Source: Buchnera aphidicola (Pemphigus immunis)
GTDB taxonomy: Bacteria > Pseudomonadota > Gammaproteobacteria > Enterobacterales > Enterobacteriaceae
Direction of reading: 5' to 3'
DNA: 64,000 bases
Assembly: GCF_964059115.1 (NCBI RefSeq)
Contig: NZ_OZ060408.1
Location: 186,001 to 250,000, forward strand
Below the pieces are notes generated by a model. That model did not search any database and had not been told where the DNA came from. It saw only the letters and a list, made by a program, of their open reading frames with translations. The position numbers and the translations under genes were made by a program. This document shows, piece after piece, positions 18,318 through 29,634 of the stretch. Position 1 is the stretch's first letter, and each line of letters opens with the position of its first letter.

Positions 18318-19613
18318 CTATATATCTAGTAAAAATTTACGTAATTGAGAAAAATTTGGTAACATGTTGTGTGATAATAAAGGTAACTTATCAAGTTGTG
18401 CTAATTTTTTAGGTAGTGGTAAAGTGATATTTAAAATATTTTCAACAGTTTTTTTAAATTTTGCAGGATGTGCAGTACCTAAAAATAATCCAAATTGATC
18501 ATCTTTTAATTTATTTTTTAGTAATTTATACGCTATCGCAGCATGGGGTTCTGAAATATAACCTAATTTTTTTAGTTCTAATAAAGTATTTTTTGTTTCG
18601 TTATCGGATACACTACCAAATCCTAATTTTTTTAAGTTCCATTTTTTACGAAGAAATAATTCTTCTACTCTTGGCCAATTGTTTGGTTGACTAATGTCCA
18701 TTGCGTTAGAAATTGTAGAAATGGTAGTATATGGTTCCCATTTACCTGTTTCAAGAAAACGAGGTACAGTATCATTGGCGTTAGTAGATGCTATAAATGA
18801 TAAAATAGATAAACCTAGAGATTTCGCTAGTAATCCTGCAGTTAAGTTTCCAAAATTACCGCAAGGAACAGAAATGACTATTTTTTTTCTTTTTTCTCGT
18901 GGTATTAATGAAAAAGCTTCAAAATAATAACAAATTTGTGCTAATAATCGACTAATGTTAATAGAGTTGGCAGAATTTAATCCGGTACTTGTTTTTAAAA
19001 TTAGGTCATTAAAAGATTTTTTAACAAGTGTTTGGCATTCATCAAAACTGCCGTTAATAGCTATTGTGTTAATATTACCACCTAATGTGCAAAATAATTT
19101 TTCTTGAAGTTCACTAATTTTGCCTTTAGGATATAAAATGACTACACGTACATTTTTCATGCCATAAAAAGCATGAGCTACTGCTGCACCTGTATCTCCT
19201 GACGTTGCAGTTAAAATAGTGATTAGTGAATTATTTCCATCTTGATTGAGATGCGATAACATTTGAGCCATAAAACGTGCACCAAAATCTTTAAAAGCTA
19301 ACGTTGGTCCATGAAATAGTTCAAAACATGCTATATTTTTAGTAATTTTTACTAATCTTGGAGGAGAAAATGAGAACGATTTTTTAATACGATTATGTAA
19401 TTCTTTTTGATTTATTTCATCACCAATGAAATATGAAAGAATATTACTACTTCTTGTAATGAAATCCATTTCTAATAGTTCTTCTAATTTTTCTTTTTTA
19501 ATTTTAGGCAAATTTAAAGGGAAAAAAAGCCCTTGTTTTTGACCTAATCCTAATTTAATAGCTTGAAAGAAATTTACTTTTTCATTATTATCTTTAAGAT
19601 TATAAAGTTTCAT
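18318..19613 (-). CDS. thrC: Threonine synthase
   Basis: ThrC makes L-threonine from O-phosphohomoserine, the last step of the pathway. It has 431 residues (E. coli 428). The PLP-binding Lys is in HGPTLAFKDFGARF near residue 110, followed by TATSGDTGAAVAHAFYG, the phosphate-cup GNFGNLTAG and SGxG-like elements. It is the third gene of the operon: its ATG is immediately adjacent to the thrB stop with no gap. Threonine is an essential amino acid for the insect host, consistent with retention of this operon. Confidence 0.97.
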   Translation of the reverse strand: MKLYNLKDNNEKVNFFQAIKLGLGQKQGLFFPLNLPKIKKEKLEELLEMDFITRSSNILSYFIGDEINQKELHNRIKKSFSFSPPRLVKITKNIACFELFHGPTLAFKDFGARFMAQMLSHLNQDGNNSLITILTATSGDTGAAVAHAFYGMKNVRVVILYPKGKISELQEKLFCTLGGNINTIAINGSFDECQTLVKKSFNDLILKTSTGLNSANSINISRLLAQICYYFEAFSLIPREKRKKIVISVPCGNFGNLTAGLLAKSLGLSILSFIASTNANDTVPRFLETGKWEPYTTISTISNAMDISQPNNWPRVEELFLRKKWNLKKLGFGSVSDNETKNTLLELKKLGYISEPHAAIAYKLLKNKLKDDQFGLFLGTAHPAKFKKTVENILNITLPLPKKLAQLDKLPLLSHNMLPNFSQLRKFLLDI

Positions 19614-20546
19614 TTATTCTCCTATTTTACATGCACCAACATTATTTACATTACAGATATGTACGAATCCTTTTTTATTTTGTAAATAATGTTTAGTAAG
19701 CCATTTAGCTATTTTTTTTGCAAGAGTAATATTTTCGCATATAGCGAATAAAGTTGGTCCTGATCCAGAAATACTGCAACTGAGGGCTCCCATTTCTAAA
19801 ACATTTTTTTTTGCATAAGAAAAATTGGGTATTAATTTTATACGATGTGGTTCTGCAATTATATCTTTTATGAACGTAGTAGCTAGATTAGGTTGTTGTG
19901 TATAAGAAGCATGAATAAATCCAGCTAAGTTTTTACTGTGTTGTATGCATATTTCTTTTGTATATTTTTTAGGTAATAAAGCTCTTGATACTTCAGTTGA
20001 TAAATTCACTCCTGGCCAAGCAACTATCCATAGCCATTTCTTAAATATAGGAATAGATTGACTAATAATATTATTTTCTTCAATAATTAATTGTAATCCT
20101 CCAAGATAGGAAGGTGCTACATTATCATAATGTATACTGCCAGATATATTTCCTTCTAATTTTCCCATTAAATTTAATAATTTTGAGGTATTTAAAGGTT
20201 TATTGCAAAATTCATTCATTGCAACTAATCCAGCTACTATAGAGCATGCACTAGATCCTAAACCTGAACCAATAGGCATATTTTTTTCTAAAGTAATGCT
20301 AACTGGAATATCTTTTTTTATGATTTTACAAAAATAATTCCAAGACTGCCATATAATATTTTTTTTATTATCCGATGGTAATTCATTAGCGAATTTCCCT
20401 TTATTAATTAGATGGAATTGATTTGATGACATAATTTCTATTGAATCTCCCAATAAGTTTCCATCTATTGGTGATATAGCTACACCGAGGATATCAAATC
20501 CAACTCCTACATTTCCGATAGAAGCAGGAGCGAAAATTTTTATCAT
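19614..20546 (-). CDS. thrB: Homoserine kinase
   Basis: ThrB phosphorylates homoserine with ATP. It has 310 residues, the same as E. coli. It is a GHMP kinase: the ATP loop [16 protein letters not shown] is near residue 90, with the N-terminal [17 protein letters not shown] and C-terminal [17 protein letters not shown] motifs. It starts two bases after the thrA stop and abuts thrC, so translational coupling is likely through the operon. Confidence 0.97.
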   Translation of the reverse strand: MIKIFAPASIGNVGVGFDILGVAISPIDGNLLGDSIEIMSSNQFHLINKGKFANELPSDNKKNIIWQSWNYFCKIIKKDIPVSITLEKNMPIGSGLGSSACSIVAGLVAMNEFCNKPLNTSKLLNLMGKLEGNISGSIHYDNVAPSYLGGLQLIIEENNIISQSIPIFKKWLWIVAWPGVNLSTEVSRALLPKKYTKEICIQHSKNLAGFIHASYTQQPNLATTFIKDIIAEPHRIKLIPNFSYAKKNVLEMGALSCSISGSGPTLFAICENITLAKKIAKWLTKHYLQNKKGFVHICNVNNVGACKIGE

Positions 20547-20548
20547 TT

Positions 20549-23011
20549 TTATACTCCTGACTTATATGATAATGTACGTAATACATCGGAAAATACACCT
20601 GCTGCTGTTACATTATTTCCTGCACCGTATCCCCGTAATACTAAAGGTATTGGTTGGTAATATTTACTATAAAATGCTAATGCATTTTCTCCATTTTTTA
20701 TTGTATATAAAGGGTCTTTTTTATCTACTGCTTCTATTTTTACTTGACATTGACCTGTTGGATTGATTATTCCGACAAAACGTAATACTTTTCCTTTATT
20801 TTTTTCTTGTTGTACTCGTGCAGAAAATAAAGGATCTAGTTCTTTTAGTTTTTCCATAAAAGTTTTTAAATTTGAAATATTTTGAAATGTATCAGGTAAT
20901 AAATTTTCTATTTTGATATCTTTTAGTTCTATTTCGTATCCAACTTCTCGAGCTAAAATTAATAATTTTCTTGCAACATCAATACCTGATAAATCATCTC
21001 GAGGATCTGGTTCTGTGAAACCTATGTCTTTGGCATTTTGAGTTGCTTGAGACAAAGGAATTCCTTCTTCTAATTGTCCAAAAATAAATGATAAAGAACC
21101 AGACAAGATACCTTTAAAATGGATCAATTTATCTCCTGAATTTAATAAATTTTGTAGATTATCGATAACAGGTAGTCCAGCTCCCACATTTGTATCATAT
21201 AAAAATTTTTTTTTGAATTGGACAGCAATATCTCTAATTTTTTTGTAGTATGATAAATCTGTGGTGTTTGCTTTTTTGTTGGAAGTAACAACATGGAAAC
21301 CATTGGAAAGGAAATTAGTGTATTGATAAGATAAATCTTCATCTGCTGTACAATCGATTAGCACAGGATTTATTAAAGGATATTCTTTAATTGTATTAAT
21401 TATTTTTTTAAAAGTAAAAGAATTTTTTGTATTTTCAAAACATTTTTCCCAATTTTCTAGTGAAATACCTTGCATGTTTATGAGTAATTTTTTGGAGTTA
21501 GCTATTCCACATATTTTAAGATCAATTTTTTTTTCTTTTAACCAATGTTTTTGATCATAGATTTGTTTTAATAAAGTATTTCCGATTCCACCAATACCTA
21601 TCAGAAATATTTCGATAATTTGATTTTCATTAAATAAAACTTGGTGAGTTGTTTTTATTGCATTTGTTAAATTAGAATTATTAATAACTACAGATATAGA
21701 ATTTTCAGATGATCCTTGTGCTATAGCCATAATGTTGATTTTGGCATTAGCTAAAGCTGAAAGAAAATAGGCAGAAATATGAGGTTTATTGTTTATATTG
21801 GAACTTACTATTGACATAATTGCTAAATTTTTGACTATATTAAAGGAGTTTATTAATCCATTTTTTAGCTCAAGATGAAATTCATTTTTTAATATAGATT
21901 TTACGCGTATAATATTTTTTTGAGGAATACAAAAATCGATACTATGTTCCGCTGAAGATTGTGTAACTAATATTACCCAGATGTTATTATATGAAATAAC
22001 AGTAAATATTCGTGCTGCAATTTCTGTCATATCTTTCATACCTGGTCCCACTATGTGGAACATAGATATATTATTTAGATAAGTAATTCCTTTTATATTT
22101 TCTTTTTTGTCTTTATTTTCGCTGCAAATTAATGTTCCCTTGGCATTGGGTTTGGAAGTATTTTTAATTAAACAAGGAATTTTTAATTTAGATATTGGAA
22201 AAATAGTTCGTGGATGTAGTACTTTTGCTCCTAAATAAGATAGTTCTATTGCTTCTTGATATGTTAGTGATGTTAATAATTTTGCATCTGGTACTTTTTT
22301 AGGATCGCAAGTATATATACCATCTACATCTGTCCAAATTTCGCAATAATTTGCGTTTAAACAAGAAGATAAAATTGAAGCGGAATAATCAGAACCATTT
22401 CGACCTAATACTACTAATTCTCCTTTTTTATTACCAGCTATAAATCCAGACATAAGGATGATATGGTCATCGGGAATATTCATTGCATTAATACGTTTAC
22501 TGGATTCTGAAATATTAATTTCAGATTCTAAATAAGTTCCTATACCAAGTAAATTTTTAACAGGATCAATTATAGTAATTTTATAATTACGCGATTCAAG
22601 TATCCCTTTCATAATAATTACTGATAATATTTCACCACGACAAATAATTTTAGCATAAATATTGTCTGGACATTGACCTAATAAATAAATTCCATAAAAA
22701 ATTTTTTTTAATTTTATAAATTCTTTGTCAATAATGATTTTTAATTTTTTATAAGGAAATTTATTTTGTAATAAATTTATTTTTTCTAAAATTTTTAAAA
22801 AAATATGTTTTGTTTCATTAACATTTTGTTCTATATTTTCTTGTTTAATAGTTTTTTCAATAATTTCAATTAAACAGTTAGTAATTGTTGCAGGAGCAGA
22901 AAGAACTATTCCTATTTGTTCATGTTTAACTTTATTTTCAACAATGTTAGCTACATGTAAAAATCGTCCTGCATTTGCTAGTGATGTACCACCAAATTTT
23001 AGAATTCGCAT
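20549..23011 (-). CDS. thrA: Bifunctional aspartokinase I / homoserine dehydrogenase I
   Basis: ThrA carries out two steps of threonine synthesis: phosphorylation of aspartate and reduction of aspartate semialdehyde to homoserine. It has 820 residues, the same as E. coli. The kinase domain starts [16 protein letters not shown] and includes [21 protein letters not shown]-type regulatory repeats span roughly 310-460 ([19 protein letters not shown]). The dehydrogenase domain begins near 465 ([19 protein letters not shown]) and contains [12 protein letters not shown] and [18 protein letters not shown]. The ATG follows TAGGAGAA. A transcription terminator-like hairpin lies 27 bases upstream (see 23038-23074). 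The only aspartokinase in this window. Confidence 0.97.
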   Translation of the reverse strand: MRILKFGGTSLANAGRFLHVANIVENKVKHEQIGIVLSAPATITNCLIEIIEKTIKQENIEQNVNETKHIFLKILEKINLLQNKFPYKKLKIIIDKEFIKLKKIFYGIYLLGQCPDNIYAKIICRGEILSVIIMKGILESRNYKITIIDPVKNLLGIGTYLESEINISESSKRINAMNIPDDHIILMSGFIAGNKKGELVVLGRNGSDYSASILSSCLNANYCEIWTDVDGIYTCDPKKVPDAKLLTSLTYQEAIELSYLGAKVLHPRTIFPISKLKIPCLIKNTSKPNAKGTLICSENKDKKENIKGITYLNNISMFHIVGPGMKDMTEIAARIFTVISYNNIWVILVTQSSAEHSIDFCIPQKNIIRVKSILKNEFHLELKNGLINSFNIVKNLAIMSIVSSNINNKPHISAYFLSALANAKINIMAIAQGSSENSISVVINNSNLTNAIKTTHQVLFNENQIIEIFLIGIGGIGNTLLKQIYDQKHWLKEKKIDLKICGIANSKKLLINMQGISLENWEKCFENTKNSFTFKKIINTIKEYPLINPVLIDCTADEDLSYQYTNFLSNGFHVVTSNKKANTTDLSYYKKIRDIAVQFKKKFLYDTNVGAGLPVIDNLQNLLNSGDKLIHFKGILSGSLSFIFGQLEEGIPLSQATQNAKDIGFTEPDPRDDLSGIDVARKLLILAREVGYEIELKDIKIENLLPDTFQNISNLKTFMEKLKELDPLFSARVQQEKNKGKVLRFVGIINPTGQCQVKIEAVDKKDPLYTIKNGENALAFYSKYYQPIPLVLRGYGAGNNVTAAGVFSDVLRTLSYKSGV

Positions 23012-23596
23012 AATTTAAATTCTCCTAAATTTATGCCAAAAAAAAGCCGCATTGGTTATATAATGCGAGCTTTTATATTTTTATATATTTTAACTTAAAA
23101 AATATGTGAAATATTTTTATATTTAGCTGGTTAACGTAGATTTTTAATCTTGTTAAATGTGTTTCTGGAATCAGATATTGTTTTTTTAATTTTTTAATAT
23201 TTTTACTATTTTGAATATTAATATATTATTATATGTATTGATGATGAAAAGGATGTAAATTATAACATATATTTATATATTATTCTTTATTTTACTTAGG
23301 ATTGTTATCGAATGTAATTTTTATTATTTTTAATTTAATTTGTATAATGTTTAATTATTTTTTTTATATGAATTTTTATGGTATCAAGTTTGATTTTTGT
23401 GTTGAAAAATTTTTATAAAAATATTTTTTTATTTAGGGTAAAAAAATATGTATCTAATATACAATGAATATTGTAAATTATAATATAACTTATATTGAAT
23501 TATTTTTTATAAAATAGATATATTTGATAAAATTATATTAAGTATGTAATTTTTTAATTTTTATTAAATTTATTTGAACACACTACATTAATTGTT
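23012..23596. other. Intergenic region between divergent thrA and hpt
   Basis: 585 bases with no coding signal on either strand. Near thrA it holds the relic threonine attenuator hairpin. Reading the minus strand for about 180 bases above the hairpin I find no ATG or GTG and no Thr/Ile-rich frame, so there is no thrL leader peptide. The rest is AT-rich and should hold the hpt promoter. Confidence 0.65.
23038..23074 (-). promoter_or_regulatory. Relic threonine attenuator (intrinsic terminator) upstream of thrA
   Basis: On the minus strand AAAGCTCGCATT, an 8-base loop, and AATGCGGC form a stem of eight pairs with one mismatch (23046-23070), then eight U (23045-23038). E. coli has AAAGCCCGCACC...GTGCGGGC plus a U tract at the same place before thrA, so this is the ancestral thr attenuator terminator. 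In E. coli it is relieved by ribosome stalling on the thrL leader peptide; no leader frame remains here, so regulation by threonyl-tRNA cannot work in that way. It may act as a constant partial terminator. Confidence 0.75.
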
Positions 23597-24130
23597 ATGA
23601 AACATACAGTGAAAATTATTATTTCTGAATCAGAATTACATACGCGAATTAATGAGTTAGGTAAACAAATTACTGATAATTATAAAAATAGCAATAGTAA
23701 TATTTTATTAATAGGATTATTAAGGGGTTCTTTTATTTTTATGGCTGATTTATGCCGTGCGATTCAAATTTCTCATGAAGTAGATTTTATAACTACATCA
23801 AGTTATGGAAGAGGTATGTTATCTAGTCAAGATGTTAAAATTTTAAAAGATTTAAATGAAGATATTTTAGGTAAGCATGTATTAATTATAGAAGACATAA
23901 TTGATTCTGGAAACACATTGAGTAAAGTATTAGCTATCTTAAAACTTAGAAAACCTAAATCTTTAGCGGTATGTACATTATTAGATAAGCCTGATTGTCG
24001 TGAAAAAAATATTGTTGTGGATTATGTAGGATTTTCCATTCCTAATGAGTTTATGGTAGGATATGGTATTGATTATGCACAATGTTATCGTCATTTACCT
24101 TATATCGGTAAAGTTGTTTTGTTTAAATAA
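23597..24130 (+). CDS. hpt: Hypoxanthine phosphoribosyltransferase
   Basis: Hpt salvages hypoxanthine (and guanine) to IMP (and GMP) using PRPP. It has 177 residues, E. coli 178. The PRPP-binding motif [12 protein letters not shown] is at residues 98-109, [11 protein letters not shown] is the PPi loop, and [20 protein letters not shown] at the C terminus is nearly identical to E. coli. The gene is alone. In other Buchnera I recall panC and panB next to it; here only 231 bases separate it from dksA. Confidence 0.96.
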   Translation: MKHTVKIIISESELHTRINELGKQITDNYKNSNSNILLIGLLRGSFIFMADLCRAIQISHEVDFITTSSYGRGMLSSQDVKILKDLNEDILGKHVLIIEDIIDSGNTLSKVLAILKLRKPKSLAVCTLLDKPDCREKNIVVDYVGFSIPNEFMVGYGIDYAQCYRHLPYIGKVVLFK

Positions 24131-24310
24131 AATTTTATTAATAAATTAAAAAATTTTTATAAAAACGATATAAATAATATTGTTTACTAACTTTTTATTA
24201 AGTATTTTTAATATAATTAAATGTATATTTATTCTTAAATAATTTAATGTTTAGTTATTCGAAAGAGAATTTTTTTAAAAAAAATTGATAATTATATAAT
24301 AAAATTTATA

Positions 24311-24339
24311 AGTGAAATAGGATTTATTCCCATTTCACT
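24311..24339. terminator. Hairpin between convergent hpt and dksA
   Basis: AGTGAAAT-A-GGA (24311-24322) pairs with TCC-C-ATTTCACT (24328-24339): eight pairs, one mismatch, three pairs, around a 5-base loop. It starts 22 bases beyond the dksA stop and serves most probably as the dksA terminator, possibly for both strands. Confidence 0.55.
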
Positions 24340-24361
24340 AATAATAGATTTTTATAATAAG

Positions 24362-24817
24362 TTAACCTGACATTTGTTTTTTACGTATTTCTTCTAATGT
24401 TTTACAATCAATACATAGATTAGCAGTTGGACGAGCTTCAAGTCTGCGAATACCTATTTCAATATTACAAGAATCACAGTATCCAAAATCTTTATTTTCA
24501 ACTTTTTTTAAAGTTATTTGTATATTTTTTATTAATTTTAACTCTCTTGCTCTATTTCTTAATTCAATACTAAATTCTTCTTCTTGTGTTGCTCGATCAA
24601 CAGGATCAGGAAAGTTGCTGGATTGATCTTTCATATAAGGAGTAATATGATTTGTTTCACTTTGTAATTGATACTTCCAGGCTTCAAGAATTTTTTTAAA
24701 GTGATTGATTTGATTTTTATTCATGTATTTTTCATCTTTTTTAACTTGATATGGTAAAACTCCAGCCATAGCAAGAATACTTAATGATGATATTTTTCTA
24801 TTTTTTTCTTTTTTCAT
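24362..24817 (-). CDS. dksA: RNA polymerase-binding transcription factor DksA
   Basis: DksA binds RNA polymerase in the secondary channel and, with ppGpp, adjusts rRNA and amino-acid promoters. It has 151 residues, as in E. coli, and [19 protein letters not shown] at the start confirms the ATG. The coiled-coil tip [12 protein letters not shown] keeps both aspartates. The zinc finger is complete with four Cys in [19 protein letters not shown] and LCIDC. It is transcribed alone. Whether ppGpp synthases exist is not visible here. Confidence 0.97.
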   Translation of the reverse strand: MKKEKNRKISSLSILAMAGVLPYQVKKDEKYMNKNQINHFKKILEAWKYQLQSETNHITPYMKDQSSNFPDPVDRATQEEEFSIELRNRARELKLIKNIQITLKKVENKDFGYCDSCNIEIGIRRLEARPTANLCIDCKTLEEIRKKQMSG

Positions 24818-25278
24818 ATTTTTCCTATATAATGTATTATATATAATTTAATAAATAGTAAGAAATATTTTTTTAATATGTGCAATTTTTATATATAATT
24901 TCCACAATACTATATTTCTATTTTAAATTTTAATTTAATCTTGTTTAAGGTTACTTTCGTAGCGCGTATATATTTTAGAATGTTTTATAAAAACAAATGA
25001 ATTAATTTTTAGAAATTTTCTAAAATATAATTTATAAATAATGTAAATATATTTTAGGAAGTAGGATATAATTAAAAACTTAGCATTATTTTTTTAGTAT
25101 ATAACAGCAAATAGAAAGGAATTTTAAAACATTTCTCTTATTATAAAATATTTTATATAAAAAATGTATTTTTTAAGTTTAAAGAAAATATTTTTTAATG
25201 CTTATTAAAAATTCAATATGTGTTTTTAAATTGTATTTTTAAAAAATCATTTTGTATAGATGGTAAAGTAATAATTTT
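24818..25278. other. Intergenic region between divergent dksA and truA
   Basis: About 460 bases of AT-rich sequence without recognisable genes, RNA or repeats. It must contain the start signals of dksA and truA, none of which is distinctive. Confidence 0.55.
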
Positions 25279-26067
25279 ATGAAATTTGCATTAGGAGTCG
25301 AATACGATGGTTCTTTATATCATGGATGGCAATTTCAAAAAGAAGTAAGCACTATTCAAGGAGAACTAGAAAAAGCGCTATCTTATATCGCTAATCATAA
25401 AATCAATGTAATATGCGCCGGAAGAACTGATGCTGGCGTACATAGTACATCACAAGTAGTACACTTTAGGACTTGTGTTATTCGTTCAAAACGTTCTTGG
25501 ACTATTGGAGTAAATAGTTATTTACCTAATAATATTACAGTCTTATGGATTAAAGAGGTTTCAGAATATTTTCATGCACGTCATAGTGCTTTATCACGTA
25601 CTTATCGTTATATAATTTATAATCATATTTTTCGTTCTTCAATTTTAGAAAATAAAATATTAAATTTTCATAAAAAATTAGATGTTGAAAATATGCATAA
25701 AGCAGGACAATATTTAATAGGAGAACATGATTTTACTTCTTTTAGAGGAAGTTTTTGTCAATCATTAACTCCTTATCGTAAAATAACTAACTTTCAGGTA
25801 ACACGTGTAAATCGTTTTGTGATAATTGATGTAACAGCAAATTCTTTTTTATATCATATGGTTCGAAATATAGTGGGTTGTTTGTTAGATATAGGTACCC
25901 ATAAGCATAAGGTTAATTGGATAGTATCAGTATTAAATTTAAAAAATAGACAAGCAACAGGATCGATAACAGCTAGAGCACAAGGTTTGTATTTAGTTTC
26001 AGTAGATTATCCTACTTACTTTAATATTCCTCGATTACCATTAGGTCCGTTATTTTTTCAAAATTAA
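25279..26067 (+). CDS. truA: tRNA pseudouridine(38-40) synthase
   Basis: TruA makes pseudouridine at positions 38, 39 and 40 of the tRNA anticodon arm. It has 262 residues (E. coli 270). The catalytic Asp51 is in CAGRTDAGVHSTSQVVHF (Asp60 in E. coli). Other core motifs are SRTYRYIIYN, GEHDFTSFRGSFCQS and FLYHMVRNIVGCLLDIG. The N terminus is nine residues shorter than in E. coli. It is the gene directly upstream of secA here; the penicillin-binding protein gene mrcB that I recall between them in other Buchnera is gone. Confidence 0.96.
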   Translation: MKFALGVEYDGSLYHGWQFQKEVSTIQGELEKALSYIANHKINVICAGRTDAGVHSTSQVVHFRTCVIRSKRSWTIGVNSYLPNNITVLWIKEVSEYFHARHSALSRTYRYIIYNHIFRSSILENKILNFHKKLDVENMHKAGQYLIGEHDFTSFRGSFCQSLTPYRKITNFQVTRVNRFVIIDVTANSFLYHMVRNIVGCLLDIGTHKHKVNWIVSVLNLKNRQATGSITARAQGLYLVSVDYPTYFNIPRLPLGPLFFQN

Positions 26068-26603
26068 TTAAAATAATGATAATAATTACATTGAGTTAGT
26101 TTATTAAATAATTTTGTTACATTGGATATTTAAATTTAAAATTTTATATTTAAAAATATTAATTTTAATATTATTTAGATAACTTAGTTTGTTTCATATA
26201 TGATAGTTATTATAATAATATATTTATAGTTTTGAATTTCTATTGTTATAACATATTTACATATGATATTAATATCTGTTTTTTATAAATTATATAATTG
26301 ATTTAAAAATTAAATTTGTTTGCAATAAAAATTATATTAATGATTATTAATTAAAAAATTTTAGATATAAAAATATCTGTAATGTTGATGATTATGATTA
26401 TAATTGTACTTTTACGAAAATCAGGTATCAAAGTAAATTATGTTTATATATTAAAATATAAATGATAAATAATTTTAAATTATAAAATTATTAATTAACA
26501 TTAATTAATTTTAGTAAATTTTATTTTAGAAAATTAATGCAAAAATATTTTAATACATATTCACAATTTTACACATTATATTCGTTTTTTTGAGAATATT
26601 GAC
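26068..26603. other. Gene-free stretch between truA and secA
   Basis: About 535 AT-rich bases. No open frame, secM-like arrest peptide, RNA gene or repeat was recognised. In E. coli secA is preceded by secM, and in other Buchnera I recall mrcB here, so this is probably the eroded remainder of lost genes plus the secA promoter. Confidence 0.55.
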
Positions 26604-29174
26604 ATGTTAATAAAAACATTAACCAAAATTTTTGGTAATTACAGTAATCGTATTTTACGAAGAATGCAAATTATTGTTGATAAGATTAATCAAATAGAAT
26701 CTGATTTTGTAAAAATGTCTGATTCAGAATTAAAAAAACAAACAGAGATATTTCGTGCTTCTTTGAAAAAAGGAGTAAGTTTAGATTTTTTGCTTCCAAA
26801 AGCATTTGCTACTGTTAGAGAAGCTAGTAGTCGTATATTTGGTATGCGACATTTTGATGTTCAATTACTTGGAGGTATAGTTTTACATCGGAAATGTATT
26901 GCTGAAATGCGTACTGGAGAAGGTAAAACGTTAACAGCTACTTTACCAGCTTATTTGCATGCTTTAACTGGAAAAGGTGTTCACATAGTTACTATGAACG
27001 ATTATCTTGCTCAACGTGATGCTAAAAAAAATAAACATTTATTTGAATTTTTAGGTTTAACTGTTGGTATAAATTTGACAGGTATGTCGTTTAAATCAAA
27101 AAAATTAGCTTATCTTTCTGATATAACATATGGTACAAATAATGAATATGGTTTTGATTATCTTCGAGATAATATGATTTTTCATCCTTCAGAGAGAGTG
27201 CAAAGAAAATTATATTATGCATTGATCGACGAAGTTGATTCTATATTAATAGATGAAGCTCGTACTCCTTTAATTATTTCTGGACAAGCTGAAGATAATG
27301 CTGAATTGTATGTTTTAATCAATAAAATTGTACCAAAATTAATTCAACAAGAAAAAGAAGATACAGATTCTTTTCATGGAGAAGGACATTTTTCAGTAGA
27401 TGAAAAACAAAAAAGAGTTTACTTAACTGAAAGAGGTTTAATTGAAATTGAAAATTTATTAGTTAGTAATAATATAATGAAAAAGAATGATTCTCTTTAT
27501 TCTAAAAAAAATATAGTATTAATGAATCATATTATCGTTGCTTTACAAGCACACAGTTTATATATTAGGAACGTAGATTATCTTGTAAAAGATAATAAAA
27601 TATTGGTAGTAGATGAACATACTGGACGAATTGTGAAAGGAAGGCGTTGGTCAGATGGATTACATCAAGCTATTGAAGCCAAAGAAGGTGTGAAAATAAA
27701 TAATGAAAATCGAACTTTAGCTACTATCACTTTTCAAAATTATTTTCGGTTATATGAAAGATTATCAGGTATGACTGGTACTGCAGAGACTGAATCATTT
27801 GAATTTAGTTCTATATATAATTTAGATACTGTCATTATTCCAACTAATTTTCCTATGATACGGAAAGATTTACCGGATTTAGTTTTTATAACTGAAAATG
27901 AAAAGATGGATGCTATTATTAATGATATTAAAGATTGTATAAATAGAAAACAACCTGTTTTAGTAGGTACAATTTCAATTGAAAAATCAGAACTAATATC
28001 TTCTAAATTAAGTTCATTAAAAATAAAACATAATGTATTAAATGCAAAGTTTCATAAAAAAGAAGCTGAAATTATTTCTGAAGCCGGTAAATTGGGTGCT
28101 GTTACTATAGCTACTAATATGGCTGGTAGAGGAACAGATATAGTTTTAGGAGGAAGTATAGATTTAAAAAAAAATTGTCATTTAGGAATAAACGATAAAA
28201 ATAAGAATATTGTTAAGAAAAAATGGGAAAAAGAACATAATATGGTTTTATCTGTAGGAGGATTACATATTATTGGAACAGAAAGACACGAATCTCGTCG
28301 AATTGATAATCAGTTACGAGGAAGGTCAGGTCGTCAAGGCGACAATGGTTCTTCACGTTTTTATTTATCTATGCAAGATGCATTGATCAGGATGTTTGCT
28401 TCTAATCGTGTAATATCGATTATGCAAAAATTAAAAATAAGATCAGGAGAAGCAATTACACATCCTTTTGTAACAAAATCCATTTTATATGCTCAAAAAA
28501 AAGTAGAAAATTATAATTTTGATATTCGTAAACAAATTTTAGAGTATGATAATGTTGTTAATGAACAACGATCTGTTATTTATAAGCATAGAAATTTTTT
28601 GGTAGACGCCGATGATATTAGTATAATAGTAATAAACATTTTAAAAGATGTATTTTATACTGTTATAAATAATTATTTATTAAAAAAATCATTGAAAGAA
28701 GAAAGTATAATTTTAAATTTAGAAAATAAATTAAATAATATTTTTAATTTAAATTTATCTTTTTCTGATGTTCTAAATAAAAATTTTTTTTTAGATAAAA
28801 AAAAATTTATTAATATAATAATAGAAAAAGTTAAATTAAATTATGTTAATAAAGAACATATTATTGGTTTTTTGGATATGAGAAAATTAGAAAAATCGAT
28901 AATGTTGCATACTTTAGATATATTTTGGCAAGAACATTTATCGGCTATGGATGATTTAAGACAAGGTATTCATCTACGAGGATATGCTCAAAAAAATCCT
29001 AAAGAAGAATATAAAAGAGAAGCGTTTAATATGTTTTCTTCTATGTTAGAATCTTTAAAATATGAATTTATTTTATTATTACATAAGATTAATATGCTTA
29101 ATTTAAGAAAAGAAAGTAGTAATAATTATACTTTATTTAACTTCAGAGATTGGCAAAGTGCGATAAATGATTAA
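26604..29174 (+). CDS. secA: Protein translocase ATPase SecA (lacks C-terminal metal-binding tail)
   Basis: SecA drives preprotein export through SecYEG. It has 856 residues versus 901 in E. coli. Walker A is in [19 protein letters not shown] near residue 103, Walker B is [17 protein letters not shown], and the second nucleotide-binding domain shows [15 protein letters not shown] and [16 protein letters not shown]. The preprotein cross-linking, helical scaffold ([28 protein letters not shown]) and wing domains are present. The protein stops at RDWQSAIND: the linker and the Cys-rich zinc domain that binds SecB and phospholipid in E. coli are absent. The region at 660-740 is diverged. Confidence 0.97.
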   Translation: MLIKTLTKIFGNYSNRILRRMQIIVDKINQIESDFVKMSDSELKKQTEIFRASLKKGVSLDFLLPKAFATVREASSRIFGMRHFDVQLLGGIVLHRKCIAEMRTGEGKTLTATLPAYLHALTGKGVHIVTMNDYLAQRDAKKNKHLFEFLGLTVGINLTGMSFKSKKLAYLSDITYGTNNEYGFDYLRDNMIFHPSERVQRKLYYALIDEVDSILIDEARTPLIISGQAEDNAELYVLINKIVPKLIQQEKEDTDSFHGEGHFSVDEKQKRVYLTERGLIEIENLLVSNNIMKKNDSLYSKKNIVLMNHIIVALQAHSLYIRNVDYLVKDNKILVVDEHTGRIVKGRRWSDGLHQAIEAKEGVKINNENRTLATITFQNYFRLYERLSGMTGTAETESFEFSSIYNLDTVIIPTNFPMIRKDLPDLVFITENEKMDAIINDIKDCINRKQPVLVGTISIEKSELISSKLSSLKIKHNVLNAKFHKKEAEIISEAGKLGAVTIATNMAGRGTDIVLGGSIDLKKNCHLGINDKNKNIVKKKWEKEHNMVLSVGGLHIIGTERHESRRIDNQLRGRSGRQGDNGSSRFYLSMQDALIRMFASNRVISIMQKLKIRSGEAITHPFVTKSILYAQKKVENYNFDIRKQILEYDNVVNEQRSVIYKHRNFLVDADDISIIVINILKDVFYTVINNYLLKKSLKEESIILNLENKLNNIFNLNLSFSDVLNKNFFLDKKKFINIIIEKVKLNYVNKEHIIGFLDMRKLEKSIMLHTLDIFWQEHLSAMDDLRQGIHLRGYAQKNPKEEYKREAFNMFSSMLESLKYEFILLLHKINMLNLRKESSNNYTLFNFRDWQSAIND

Positions 29175-29634
29175 TTTATATTTGATTGAAGTTAAAAAAA
29201 TTTAAAAATTAGTATTATGGTTATAAATAATAAAATTGCAATTTTTAGAACTTTTTGATATTAAATATTTTATCTATAAAGATTGTAAAAAGTTATATAA
29301 ATATTAAATTTTTACTAGTGATTGATATTTAAAATGGTATTTTTTTTGATTAAAATTATGATTGTTAATTACAATTTATAATAATAAAAAATAATATTTT
29401 TTATTATATTAATGGAAAATACGAATTTTTCTAATTTTAAATTTCGATATAAATTTAATTTAATATTTTTATATATCTTTTACTAAAGATGATTATGTGC
29501 ATAGTGTTTTATTTTTGGTATTTTAATATTATTTTTTTAAATTTTTTGTTAAATTTATTTTATTAGAAGTGAGATATATTTTTTAATATAGTTAATTATA
29601 AGTGTGATTTTATTAAATTAGGAAAAGATTATTG
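29175..29634. other. Gene-free stretch between secA and guaC
   Basis: About 460 AT-rich bases with no coding signal or structured RNA seen. I recall mutT and coaE at this position in other Buchnera; nothing recognisable of either remains. Confidence 0.55.
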
